From Urophycis tenuis (taxonomy: Eukaryota > Chordata > Actinopteri > Gadiformes > Phycidae): DNA of 64,000 nt. The DNA is taken from assembly GCA_036785325.1 (NCBI GenBank), contig JAXIVH010000018.1:6406979-6470978 (forward strand), given 5' to 3'. Of the stretch, positions 1-13,766 are shown in pieces. Position 1 is the stretch's first letter. Each line of letters starts with the position of its first letter. Below the pieces are notes generated by a model. It was not told the origin of the DNA and ran no database searches. It saw only the letters and a list, made by a program, of their open reading frames with translations. The position numbers and the translations under genes are program-made.

Positions 1-235
1 CTTTTTTAGATATTTGTGATTAAACATGCAAAAAACTCCCATATTTCGCAACATTGAGCCTTTTGACTCCATCTGCCTTGCTCCTTTTGCCTTCGATTTG
101 CTTGTAAAATTCTCCTTTGAGGCACATTTCCCAAAATACAGCCAAAGTAACTGCTCCTGTTTTGAGTCTTTTTGTCGTCTAACTTTGTGCATGTCTTGAA
201 ATGACTAGCTAGCCAATCTAGTGAAGTACTGTTAG

Positions 236-436
236 CATCTTATTTGGTAGAGCGTGGGTTCCCGGAGGGTTGGCTGTTCGATCCCTAGCTAAACTAAATG
301 TATCTCAATGATTACGGGCCAGGAAGTATTTCCTCGCGTGGAATTACATTTTCTAGTTGTTTACTGTCATGTACCAACCACCGAGTCAAATTCCTTGTAT
401 GTGCAAACCTACTTGGCAATAAACATTTTTCTGATT
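236..436 (+). repeat. tRNA-derived SINE with L2-type LINE tail
   Basis: Near 245-290 there is a pol III A-box-like stretch (TGGTAGAGCG) followed about 30 bases later by a B-box-like stretch (GTTCGATCCC), as in a tRNA-derived SINE head. The right part (about 340-435) is nearly the same as 42790-42872 and ends in the CTACTTGGCAATAAA-type tail of fish L2-clade LINEs. The combination suggests a SINE that borrowed a LINE 3' end. The exact ends and any target duplication were not resolved. Confidence 0.6.
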
Positions 437-1190
437 CAGAAGCTAATGGAATGGCAACAAATACTTGCACATAGAAGATTTGTTTCGAGTGTTTCATATT
501 TATGATGGTATAGAATTATGAAGGCTGCAGCTTTACTTTGTCTGCTTCGTCTATCACCTTTCTTTTGTTTTCAAAGTGTCTGAGAGGGTTAAGCTTCTCG
601 GAAACGTATAGCACAAAACTGCGTTTCATATACAGCCCCGCTCATTATATTGCCCACACTCAACGACTGCACTAGCTTAAAACAAAGTAGCACAAAGCTG
701 CGGGTCGTAGCCTTTGGGATGACACCTCGCTGAAACTGGGTCGCTTGCACTTTTAATAGTATCTCACACCTCAGCACCTGTTCACCTATGATGAGGAGTA
801 CCGATGGAACATTTGGTGTTAATGATGGCACATTGCACACATTGCACATACTACACTCAACAGACAGATGCTGTCTGGCGAGGCGTGACACATAAATACA
901 TAAATAAGACAATTCTATTACATTTTATCATGAGATTGGAGAAGCTAGATTGCAGACCCCAGTTGAGTCTCATACTTTCTTTAAATTGTAGTTGACTAAT
1001 GATTCCTCCACTTCCTTGCATTATAATGCATGTAATGCATACAAGGGAAGGTGAGCAGGTGCAAGAGAGATAGAGCGTGAGAAAGGAAGACTCATAAAGA
1101 TTGCATGTTTATGAGTCTGACATTGAAATATGAAATATAAGGTCATTTGTGATGTTCATGAAAAATGCGTGTGTGGAAAATATCTGTCTC

Positions 1191-1196
1191 TGTGTG

Positions 1197-1257
<61 letters not shown>

Positions 1258-1285
1258 ATGCGCGTGTGTGTGTGTGTGTGTGTGC
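1191..1285. repeat. (GT)n microsatellite
   Basis: This is an almost pure GT run interrupted by short GCATGCGC-like breaks. Smaller CA runs lie at about 1560-1590, 1780-1806 and 1871-1896. Cysteine/valine-rich or histidine/threonine-rich open frames over these runs are artefacts of the repeat. Confidence 0.95.
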
Positions 1286-1378
1286 ACCACACATAAACAG
1301 TAAGGAGTGTAGACTATGCACCAGTCCACAAGAGGGCGTGTAGCGTCCAGAGCAGCCCCGGGGATGCCCTGGTCTGAC

Positions 1379-1559
1379 CTTCAGGAATCCAGGTCATCCT
1401 TCCACTTCAACACAGCATCAAAGGTGGACCACCTGCCCAGGTCAAACACCACCAGGGCCCCCACCGCCTCTGGTACACCAGGGTCATGTTCCCGGACCGC
1501 TCCTGTCCTGGGACAGACAGGCAGCAGAGAGACAGACACAGGACATTATAATTGACTAG

Positions 1560-1591
<32 letters not shown>

Positions 1592-1775
1592 AGAGAGAGC
1601 GAGAGAGAGAGGTAAACACTCATGTGAGAATCACATAAAGTGAGTCATGGCGCTAACTTCACAGCCCTTCCCCGCTCACATTCCTCAGCCACGCACCACA
1701 TTACTGGGTGGCACACAGGCATCTGCTGCAGATATAATGAATATGTGCACTTCAGACAGGATCAGGTTCATGTTA

Positions 1776-1808
<33 letters not shown>

Positions 1809-2111
1809 TCTCGGTCCAGAAGTCCAATTATTCGGTAGCAGGTTGATAATGTAAAGTTTGTGAAATAACTACACACACACACACACACACACACACCCAG
1901 AATAATAATAATAGTCAAGGGATGACAGGAGTTTATACATTGAATGGGTTTGACAAACCAGCTATGTCACAGCTGAGGCCGGATCACAGTGTTATCATCC
2001 CATTGAAGGACTTTCAGCGCAAAGTCCACCCCATTGTGGCGCGATAGTGCTGGGAGAAGATCTGATGGACGTGCCGCTTGATGATGGACGTTTTACTCGC
2101 AGATCCCCATT
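1379..2111 (-). pseudogene. Rab32/Rab38-type GTPase pseudogene (exons 1 and 2 remain)
   Basis: Two exon remnants lie on the minus strand. Exon 1 (about 2111 to 1959) still encodes the post-P-loop segment SIIKRHVHQIFSQHYRAT, then, after a 1-base loss, GVDFALKVLQWD. Its last codons (QLWDIAG) have lost two bases, which produces a stop. Exon 2 (1507 to 1379) follows a good CAG acceptor and reads GQERSGNMTLVY, then, after a roughly 4-base loss, EAVGALVVFDLGRWSTF and FDAVLKWKDDLDS. Near the donor there is an extra two bases and a stop. The GDLGVGKT P-loop is also damaged. Keeping the intron and losing frame several times indicates an unprocessed, dead copy. The residues are diagnostic of the Rab32/38 branch, not of rab39b nearby. 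Exon 3 was not found. Two CA microsatellites occupy the intron. Confidence 0.82.
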
Positions 2112-2191
2112 TAACAGGATTTTAAACAATTGCTCGTGTTGCATATGATATATTCTTTAGCTATTAACTCCGAAAACAATCACTCAAATGG

Positions 2192-4351
2192 TTAAAGTGT
2201 ACGTCCGGCGTAAATGGACCCTATAGTCTTTTTCGCCATGAAAACACATCAAATAAGCCATCGAGACATTATTTTCAGTGATCACCCATGCATTGAGAAA
2301 GCCTCGAAAGATGCCAACAGCCCCATAGCGCTAACACTGATTAGATTGGAGCAACACGCCTAACGCATCCACAACGGCATATTTTAACCACTAATATTGC
2401 TCAAAATAGCACCAAACCTCTTCAGTAGCATGATAAGGGTCATACACATAAAATGAAGTACCAACAACGTAGATAGCGAACTCTGAGTTTATTAAAAAAT
2501 ACTATTTTGAAAGACTAAGGCCCCGTCCCAAAACTTCCCCTACCCCTACATTTTTGCCCTAACCCTACATTTTGCGTGTTCTCGTGAAGGGGTAGGGGTG
2601 TCCCATTACTGTAGGGAGCAAGGGGAAGTGCTATTTTCCCCTTATAATCAACCCTCAAAACGCAGTGAGGGCCGATGCAGGCTTAAAACGAAGTGGAAAA
2701 TGAAATTACCCATTTCTCTGTTCATTAATTAGACGGAGATAAACAAACATAGCCCACACAACAGCTAACACAACAGCTGGAACCGGCGGCATTTTTTCAT
2801 GAATGAAAATACTTAGCGTTATCGGCAGACTTGTCAAGTTTTAAAGGGATATTCCGCCATTTTTTGGAAATAAGCTCATTTTCCACCTTTCCTCGAGCAA
2901 CACAATCGATCTTTACCCTTTTCCCGTTCATCCAGCCGTTCTGTGAGTCTGGCGGTACAACTTTTAGCTGTAGCTTAGCATAGATCATTGAATCGGATTA
3001 GACCATTAGCATCTCGCCCGCTTAGAAGTGACTACGATTTCCGAAATTTTTCCCATTTAAAACTTGTCTCTTCTCAAGTTTGAAAGTGCAATAAGACCGA
3101 CGGAAAATGAAACGTGGCGATTTTCTAGGCTGATTTTACCCGGAACTATACTCTCATTCTGGCATAATAATCAAGGAAAGTTGCAAAGGTACCATGGGCG
3201 CAGTGATATGACACGCCTCAAAGTATAGTCCCGGTATACCACCGGTAATAGCAGGTAATCACGTTGGTTGTATTGCCGGAAGAAGCCTACAGGGACTATT
3301 GAGGCGCTGCGTCATATCACTGCGCCCATGGTACCTTTGCAACTTTCCTTGATTATTGATCTATGCTAAGCTACAGCTAAAAGTTGTACCGCCAGACTCA
3401 CAGAACGGCTGGATGAACGGGAAAAGGGTAAAGATCGATTGTTTTGCTCGAGGGAAGGTGGAAAATTAGCTTATTTCCAAAAATGGCGGAATATCCCTTT
3501 AAGGGGGGAGAATTGGGACAGGGCCTTACTCACTGCCTAACTTCCAGGTACTTTCGTAGTATAGTCCGTACAAGTCGATTATCGAATGCAATGCAACAGG
3601 AGATGATTTGTTCCAGCAAAACACGTAAACGTTGTGGTTTGTGGCAGTTTTATTAAATATTAGTTAATAATAGATGGTAAAAGGTTTGGAATCGTTTGTA
3701 AAAAACTTTGATAAAGTCCCAGACAGCAGCTTTCTCTGCAGCACCAAAATGCCACACAAGATCTCAGGGGGGTGTGGCCATCTATTGACGGAAGGGGCTA
3801 CAGGTAGCGTTAGGTCACTATAGGGTCAGTGGGTTAGTGTCCAAGCAAAGGCAAGATTGAACATTCACACACAGGAACTGAAATGGCTGAGTCTACAGAT
3901 TTCAATCAGACCGATGATGACTTCTACGATTTTTTCCATGGAATTATAAATGCCAAGACTTTCCTCATTGAACTGAACTCCAGTGCAGTCGGTAATCGAC
4001 TTGTATGGACTACCTGTCAACATGGACCTACTGGCAAGGCACAGACTTGTAAACTCCGGGTTCGCTAACTACGTTGTTGGTGCTTCATTTTATGTGTAAA
4101 GACCCTTATCATGCTACTGAAGAGGTTTGGTGCTATTTTGAGCAATATTAGTGGTTAAAATATGCCGTTGTGGATGCGTTAGGCGCGTTACCCCAATCTA
4201 ATCAGTGTTAGCGCTATGGGGCTGTTAGCGTCTTTCGAGGCTTTCTCGATGCATGTGTGATCACTGAAAAAAATGGTCTCGATGGCTTGTTTGATGTGTT
4301 TTCATGGCGAAAAAGACTATGGGGTCCATTTACGCCGGACTTACACTTTAA
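2192..4351. mobile_element. TTAA-flanked inverted-repeat (foldback) element, outer
   Basis: The left arm (2192-2490) reappears in reverse complement at about 4049-4351. Both outer ends read TTAAAGTGTA followed by GTCCGGCG, bounded by TTAA. Arms of about 300 bases with a TTAA duplication resemble non-autonomous piggyBac-like or other TTAA-targeting DNA transposons. The interior contains a second inverted-repeat element (2841-3502) and a short pyrimidine-rich palindromic stretch at about 2515-2640 (CCCCTACCCCTAC and its complement GTAGGGGTAGG-like). The small open frame at 3883-4068 inside it has no recognisable domain. Confidence 0.75.
2841..3502. mobile_element. TTAA-flanked inverted-repeat element, nested
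   Basis: The ends are TTAAAGGGATATTCCGCC and its complement GGCGGAATATCCCTTTAA. The arms at 2841-2990 and 3355-3502 pair almost perfectly, and a second inner inverted pair lies at about 3165-3230 and 3300-3357. The element is bounded by TTAA and sits within the larger inverted-repeat element, so it inserted later or the two moved as a composite. No transposase is present. Confidence 0.8.
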
Positions 4352-7418
<3,067 letters not shown>

Positions 7419-8268
7419 TGGGGGGGGGGCGCGCTGGGACCCCCGACACTGCGCTGCGCCCGTACCCTGACGGCCCCCCCCCCCCCCCCCACCCCCCCCC
7501 AGAGGACTGGAGGACCGGAGCGCCGTGTGCTGGGTGAACAACGTAGAAATGGGTGGAATTGGGTTTTTTTTTGTTTTGTGTTTTTGGCGAGGAGGGGGTT
7601 CCAGAAACATTGGACGTGGTACTGAAGAACCCAGGTGGGGCTTTTGATTGAGATCTGAACGCCACAAGGGCCTCTTGGGTCCAACTCGGCCGAAGGTGCG
7701 TGAGGCGGCCGATGACTTTAAGCCTTGGTGGGGTTTCCTTGTGGAGATGGACGTCATGTTTCCGTTGTCTGTCTGCTACGCGGTCTGCATGGTTGTGAAC
7801 AGCAGCAATGGTGAGACTCCACACGGTACATATTTTGCTTCCCATTATATATCTAACCCGCTGTACAGGAACTTAATGGAGGTCCATGACAACACCAACC
7901 CCTTGCACCTTTACATTTCACCCCCATAGAAATGAATAGAATTGATTGTATTTAATGTCCAAACAGAGATACCTACTATCATGATTGAATTTAAACTTAA
8001 TTGGACAGCATAAAGATAAAGCCATGCTTCTGCCCACACACACACACACACAGACACACACACACACACAAAGAAATCAGATCAGTGTTACTGCTTGTAA
8101 ATATGACTGATATGTCATCAGATTGGCTAGGCCCACGGACATTATGAGGATTGCAGAACAATGCTATGATGGCTGACGTATGGATAAGTAAAGGAAAGGC
8201 TGCTGCAGCTACAAGAAGAGGTGGTCAATGCATGTGCATCCCGAGTATAGCACACTTTCAACCAAGTG

Positions 8269-8318
<50 letters not shown>

Positions 8319-8482
8319 CGGCTGTTAAGACAATAAGTTAACGTTTTGGCTGTTAAGAGTTTGGAACTGGTTCTGAATGCACTGTGAACTTGCCCATCAT
8401 ATATGGGCAATATATTAGATAATAATCTGCCCATAATATAACGATCAATTCACCTTAGAACTTTAGAACTAACCCCCCCCCC

Positions 8483-8528
<46 letters not shown>

Positions 8529-9059
8529 TACTTGTATGATCTGTGTTCTCTTCAACAAGATGTCTTGACATTGTACATTTACATTTACTTGTATGTCTGA
8601 TACAAATCCAGTTATTGTATGCATAGTGTTTCCTTCCCCACAGAGCCATGTGTGTGTCTCCCTGTATAGAAGTAGTAGCAATGGATGCACTTAATGCTAC
8701 AACTGCTTCCCTGGCCTGTTACCCTTGTGTTGGTGCCTTGCTAATTGAGCTCATCAAGTATCGAAGCAAAGTCCCTTGAATTGTTCATTTTAATAGATTT
8801 GAGTCCCAATTTGGTGGACATCTCTTCATGAGGATCAATGAAGATTTATGAGGATTCACTTCAGTCTGGATCTTTTCTAAACAATTCTTTGGAACAAAAC
8901 AAAAACGGCTACCTGACAGCAAAAGAAGAAACCTATTAAACATTGCAATCTAAAGTCACTAAGCTTTACGTTAAACTCAGCCACTCCCCATTGCATTGCA
9001 TAACACCTGAACACACACAAATTATTCCAAAGAGATATCTTGTATTTTTGATATAGCAT
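7419..9059. other. rab39b 3' flank with homopolymers and microsatellites
   Basis: The rab39b 3' UTR must begin here, but no convincing polyadenylation site was fixed. There are C/G homopolymers at 7421-7430 and 7475-7500, CA runs at 8036-8070, a GT run at 8271-8317, and a C run joined to a CA run at 8473-8526. The long minus-strand frames across 7160-7850 are shadows of rab39b exon 3 and of the homopolymers. Confidence 0.6.
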
Positions 9060-9989
9060 CATTGATAACTCCTACTTGATCACTGAAATTACACCCATGG
9101 AAAGGAAAAGGTAGGTTCAAAAGAGATGATACATTTGGCAGTGTTTGAATGCTGACTGAATAGAGATTACAGCTGAAACTCGTGATTATTTTTCATGATT
9201 TGAACCTTAAATCCATCATGCAGCTTTTCAGTAATCTTTTCAGTTATCTGACATAGTTGATGTTGTTTCATTCAAATGGGGTTGTTGTTTTTACATTTTA
9301 TTTAAAGGTACAACTCTGAAGCACACATTGAGTCTAGTGATCCAGGACTGGGGAGGACTTGGTATTTATGCAAAACAACATTTCCATATAAGTCGCAATA
9401 GAAAACTAATTCGTAATAATTTAAACCAATTTATAATCTTTGTTATCAATCTGGAACCAAAAATCCTGGAAAACATGGACTTGGTCTTGTTATGGCTCCG
9501 TACTCTGGGACTGGCTCTCATACATATAGCACAAACTGTAACTAATAACCGTAATAGATGCTTGGAAAGACTATTAAAAACATTTACATTGCACACAATT
9601 CCGGGAGAATCCTATCATTGTGTCCTATGACTTTCAGGGCACATTCAGTTCTGTGTCATGTTGGTGAGGTGTCGGGATGATGAACCATTACAAGCTGTAT
9701 TACAATCCATCCACGTGGCTGGAGGTGACAGGTGGACTGTAGGCCTACTGGCTGAGGTGACAGGTGGACTGTAGGCCTACTGGCTGAGGTGACAGGTGGA
9801 CTGTAGGCCTACTGGCTGGGAGGCTGACGTTGATCATCATACATCTGCCATCGTTGTGAAGATCAACACGAATATTGTAATTTTAACAACACATTTTCAC
9901 ATAAACGTAATGAGCAATGGGTAAACAAACCAGCACCCAGCATTGATAACTCCTACTTGATCACTGAAATTACACCCATGGAAAGGAAA
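9060..9989. repeat. 49-bp direct repeat pair bounding 0.83 kb
   Basis: The 49 bases at 9060-9108, starting CATTGATAACTCC, recur without mismatch at 9941-9989 in the same orientation. The DNA between contains a 32-bp tandem repeat and no recognisable gene. Confidence 0.9.
9722..9817. repeat. 32-bp tandem repeat, 3 copies
   Basis: Three consecutive units begin GAGGTGACAGGTGGACTG at 9722, 9754 and 9786. They are essentially identical. Confidence 0.95.
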
Positions 9990-10569
9990 TGAAATGAAAT
10001 GAGTAAATGAGTAATTCTTCTTCACCCTTTGTAACCTACATGATCAGGTTGACGGTAGTGTCAAACACAACCACTAGAGGGCAGAATAACCCAGTAAAAA
10101 ATGCATTTAGCGTGTACTGATTCGTGTTGTCCACTGTCTAACCCGTGGTACTTTAATGTCCCTAAATAATTGATAAATAACACGAATTGTTAGTGAGAAA
10201 CAAAGGCGATTAGCCCCATTCTTCATTAAAAAAACACTAATAGGGACAGGAGGTAAGTAAGTTTTGCAGGTTGTCAACCAGTTAAGTCCTTTCTCAATCA
10301 GCGTTCATGTCTGTACTCGTGTTCTTGTGGACTTCCGTCTTCAGTCACAGCCCAGGTGCTCTGTTACATTATCTCTGTTACATTACCTCTGTTACAATAT
10401 CTCTGTTACATTCAACAGCGCCTCGAGCCAAGTTCACTCCCGGATGGGTTCTTGCTCCGCCCATTTGATCGAGATGCGTCAGCAGGTGACTTGTGTGGAC
10501 GTAAAGTAGAAGAGACACATATCCCAGAATGCATTTCGCAACACTCGGTGCCAAAGGCTGACGAGAAGG

Positions 10570-11095
10570 GCGTTAATTAGGTATTCATAGTGTAGCCGTG
10601 AATACCTATTGTTATTCTAGGGTATCATTATTGACATTTTTAAATCAAACGCTTATATCTCCTGATTGCCCTGGTGCTTTGAAATTCGGCGACCAGATCC
10701 ATATCCCGGAAACTTAGAAATCGAAACAATAGGACCGTTTCGGACATAGGGGGCGCTATAATTCGCGGTCAAATTCAAACGCCCACCACCGCCGCCTAGA
10801 ACCATTCACTTTCTAAACTTGGTGTACAGGCCTTATCTTACATGTTAACCATTTTACTGATTGGCATATATAATGTACGCCTGGAGTTTTCCCCCTTTAC
10901 AGTGCAACTTTGGCCAAAACTTAAAAAAATCATCTTAATAACCGCTGGACCAAATTACACATGGTTTGGATGGACATGATCTATGGACGTGTCTATTAAA
11001 TTAGATTGAGAAGAGATTTCGGATTACTATAAAAATGGCCGAGTTATGGCAAATTAAAGATTTGCAAATATGCAAATTAGCTACCATTTTTGTAC
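10570..11095. repeat. Probable interspersed repeat beginning with a palindrome
   Basis: The left edge has a short palindrome (TAGGTATTCA...TGAATACCTA at about 10580-10610). It is followed by about 480 bases of low-complexity-free sequence with a GGGGGCGCTATAATTC-type motif (about 10750), which I associate with fish interspersed repeats. There is no coding frame. The assignment rests on remembered resemblance, so it is tentative. Confidence 0.35.
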
Positions 11096-11099
11096 AAAC

Positions 11100-11848
11100 C
11101 AACACAAGTCTGCTTCCGAAGCGCGGAGGAACTGGAGACTTGCCATGCAGATAGAGGGCACCTCTGTGAACATGTGTACAGGGAAGCAGACTTCAGGGCG
11201 GGCTCTCTGCTCACCACAGCCTCCAGGGAACGTCCACCAGCCACCACCACGCCTGTGTGTCAATGTCTGCATGGATGTGTGTGTATGTCTGCCATGTGAC
11301 TTTGTCTATGTGTTTGTGTGTGCGTGCATGCATGTGCATGTGTGTGCGAAGATGGACTGCTAGAAGTGCTTCTTAGACACCTCCCTCTTACAGTTTGTTC
11401 TTACAGTGTTGTTTCATGCAAGCTATATAAATCTGGGCAACCCAGTGAAAAAAGTTACATCATTACCAAAGTTGGTAATTCAATTTTTAAAACACCAACA
11501 AGGAAGTAAGAGTTTTAGCTACAATTCTGAAAGCAGAATGTGCTGGAGCTGCCAAAGACCTGACCTTGGCATTGGGTGAACTACACATAGAAAGAGTACT
11601 TTGTGTACAGTGGTGTGTGACTTCTGATCAGTTCCAGTTCAGAATGGTCTTTAAAGTAAATCCCCTTACCGAAACAGGAGTCTTGTCCACGTTCACTTCA
11701 GCATACGAGCTACTCGCACATGGCAACCTTTTACCTGATGAGAAATCAGATCCTATCGCAAATGTGTCATGACAAGCTCAGCTGGGATGACCTTACCTGA
11801 TGACCTTCAACCCCTGTGGACATTTTTGCTCCAGCCTGTAAAAACTGG
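11100..11848. other. Intergenic, nothing recognised
   Basis: This part holds short degenerate GT-rich tracts (about 11255-11350) and several short open frames with no domain or splice support. Confidence 0.5.
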
Positions 11849-12135
11849 CTGGTGTTAAGATCATTTACATTTACATTAAGGGCATTTAGCAGACACTTTT
11901 ATCCAAAGTGACTTACAATAAGAACATTTGTCAGAAGAAGGTGAAACATTTCATTGCTGTTAATACAGTAAGCAAGTCACCTGAAGTTTCAAGCATTCCA
12001 ATTGCTAGGTTACCTATTGCTAGTATACAACATCTCTGGCTAAGTGCCAAGTTACACAGAGTGATTATAAAGTGCCAAGACGTACAACATTTTGCAGTGC
12101 AAACTGCCATCAAGATGAGTGATCAATACATATAA
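11849..12135. repeat. Teleost interspersed repeat fragment
   Basis: It contains the TTTACATTTACATT and GGCATTTAGCAGACACTTTTA words followed by a TCCAAAGTGACTTACA-like stretch. These words recur widely in fish genomes. The ends are not defined and there is no coding capacity. Confidence 0.5.
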
Positions 12136-12942
12136 TAATGAAAACTATAGGTCTATTTATGAACTTTACCACTGTGGATGCAATAAGATACGTTTTAGTC
12201 TGTGATAATTATGAATTATGACTGCAGAGCAACATTTCTATAAGTCATGAGGATAAGTGTCGGAAAGTTTTATTTTAACTGATTTGAACGCATCATAAAA
12301 ATTCACTTTGGAATCAAAACAAAGTGCTCAGTTCCCAGTTATAAGAATGTACTGTATGTTTAACGCTATGGGAGCTGCTAAACACTAGTTTGGGATATAA
12401 TGGATGTCAACTGATGGCCAACTGTCCAATTCTGGAACGCATTTACACTGGGAAAGTAGGTTAGTTCAACAAATATCACAGCTGATTTACATCTCAACAT
12501 AGATCATGTCAACAATGAACCTGGAATCTTAACAAACCGGCCAAATCCTCTAAGGCCTAATGAAATAATAAAAAAATACATTCATCCAAATGTGTGCAGA
12601 CTTGATTGGATTGTATGTACACTAGTCACAAAGGCATAGCCTTTTCTTTCAAGCAAATAGGCCTATTATTCAGACATGCACTTTGGTATCTCATGTGACT
12701 TAATTCATGCTATAGGCCTACTTCAAGTTTTCAGACACCTTTGTGATACCTGCTATCTTAAACAGGCTACCTTCAGGGGACTATGTTTCATTCTGTCACT
12801 CGATTCACTCAGAGTTGACCTTGCAATCTGACCCTCTTGCTGCCAAACCTTGGCTTTTGGTGAATTGACGCAACTGCTCCTGCTGAAGATGGTGGGCTCT
12901 GTTTGGGTAAATCATTGTGTGCAATCAGCACTGAAGTGGAAC
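12136..12942. other. Intergenic with a degenerate repeat shared with 34.7 kb
   Basis: About 12360-12560 (words GGGAGCTGCTAAACACT and CCGGCCAAATCCT) is similar to 34745-34885, suggesting two old copies of one dispersed repeat. No gene is seen. Confidence 0.4.
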
Positions 12943-13157
12943 ACATTGCACTGCAACACAGTGAACTGCAACACAGTGAAATGCAACACATTGAAATGCA
13001 ACAAAGTGAACTGCAACACATTGAACTGGAACACATTAAACTGCAAGACATTGAGCTGGAACACATTAAACTGCAAGACATTGAGCTGGAACACATTAAA
13101 CTGCAAGACATTGAGCTGGAACACATTAAACTGCAAGACATTGAGCTGGAACACATT
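12943..13157. repeat. 15-bp to 30-bp minisatellite
   Basis: Degenerate 15-base units (CTGCAACACAGTGAA type) occupy 12943-13031. They pass into four near-identical 30-base units (CACATTAAACTGCAAGACAT...) at 13032-13151. The 30-mer is plainly a doubled and diverged 15-mer. The 13-15 kDa open frames here come only from the periodicity. Confidence 0.95.
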
Positions 13158-13476
13158 TGACCCCCATTGTGTCCCGTTGCCAGTTTCTAATATGGCCAAG
13201 CTGATGATTGGCAGTTTTTATCATTTAGATAAATGCATGCCTCTATTATTAACTATGTTGGTATGCTCTTTTGGTGCTTCAAGCGCTACATGTGGGAGAT
13301 TATGACCTGACAGGAGTGAGATCTTAGATGTGTATATTGTTTCTGACTTGAGTTGAAAATGTGCAAGTAATAATGATGGGTAAATGAGTTCAAAATTCTG
13401 CCCAACTGTACAGGCTTGATCTGACCAACATCAGCAGACTTAATTACAACCAAATGTAAGCGATGAGGACGTCGTT

Positions 13477-13766
13477 CTCTCTTGTGCCAGGTGGTTAATA
13501 GTGACAGAGGTAAGTCTTCAGCAGGAAGACTTACCTCTCTTGTGCCAGGTGGTTCATAGTGACAGAGGTAAGTCTTCAGCAGGAAGACTGACCTCTCTTG
13601 TGCCAGGTGGTTCATAGTGACAGTGGTAAGTCTTCAGCAGGAAGACTGACCTCTCTTGTGCCAGGTGGTTCATAGTGACAGTGGTAAGTCTTCAGCAGGA
13701 AGACTGACCTCTCTTGTGCCAGGTGGTTCATAGTGACAGAGGGAAGTCTTCAGCAGGAAGACTTTC
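13477..13766. repeat. 58-bp tandem repeat, 5 copies
   Basis: Units start CTCTCTTGTGCCAGGTGG at 13477, 13535, 13593, 13651 and 13709. Each unit holds the imperfect palindrome GTCTTCAGCAGGAAGAC. Units differ by only a few substitutions. Confidence 0.95.

Noticed and set aside
236..300. Functional tRNA gene
   Set aside because: Only A- and B-box-like words are present, no cloverleaf was apparent, and a LINE tail follows, so it is a SINE.
3883..4068. 61-codon frame MAESTDFNQTDDDF inside the TTAA element
   Set aside because: No recognisable domain or splice context; could be a transposon remnant but cannot be supported.
13477..13766. Possible CRISPR-like array
   Set aside because: Units are contiguous with no unique spacers, in a vertebrate genome; it is a tandem repeat. 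The same applies to the arrays at 26552, 36940 and 41638.
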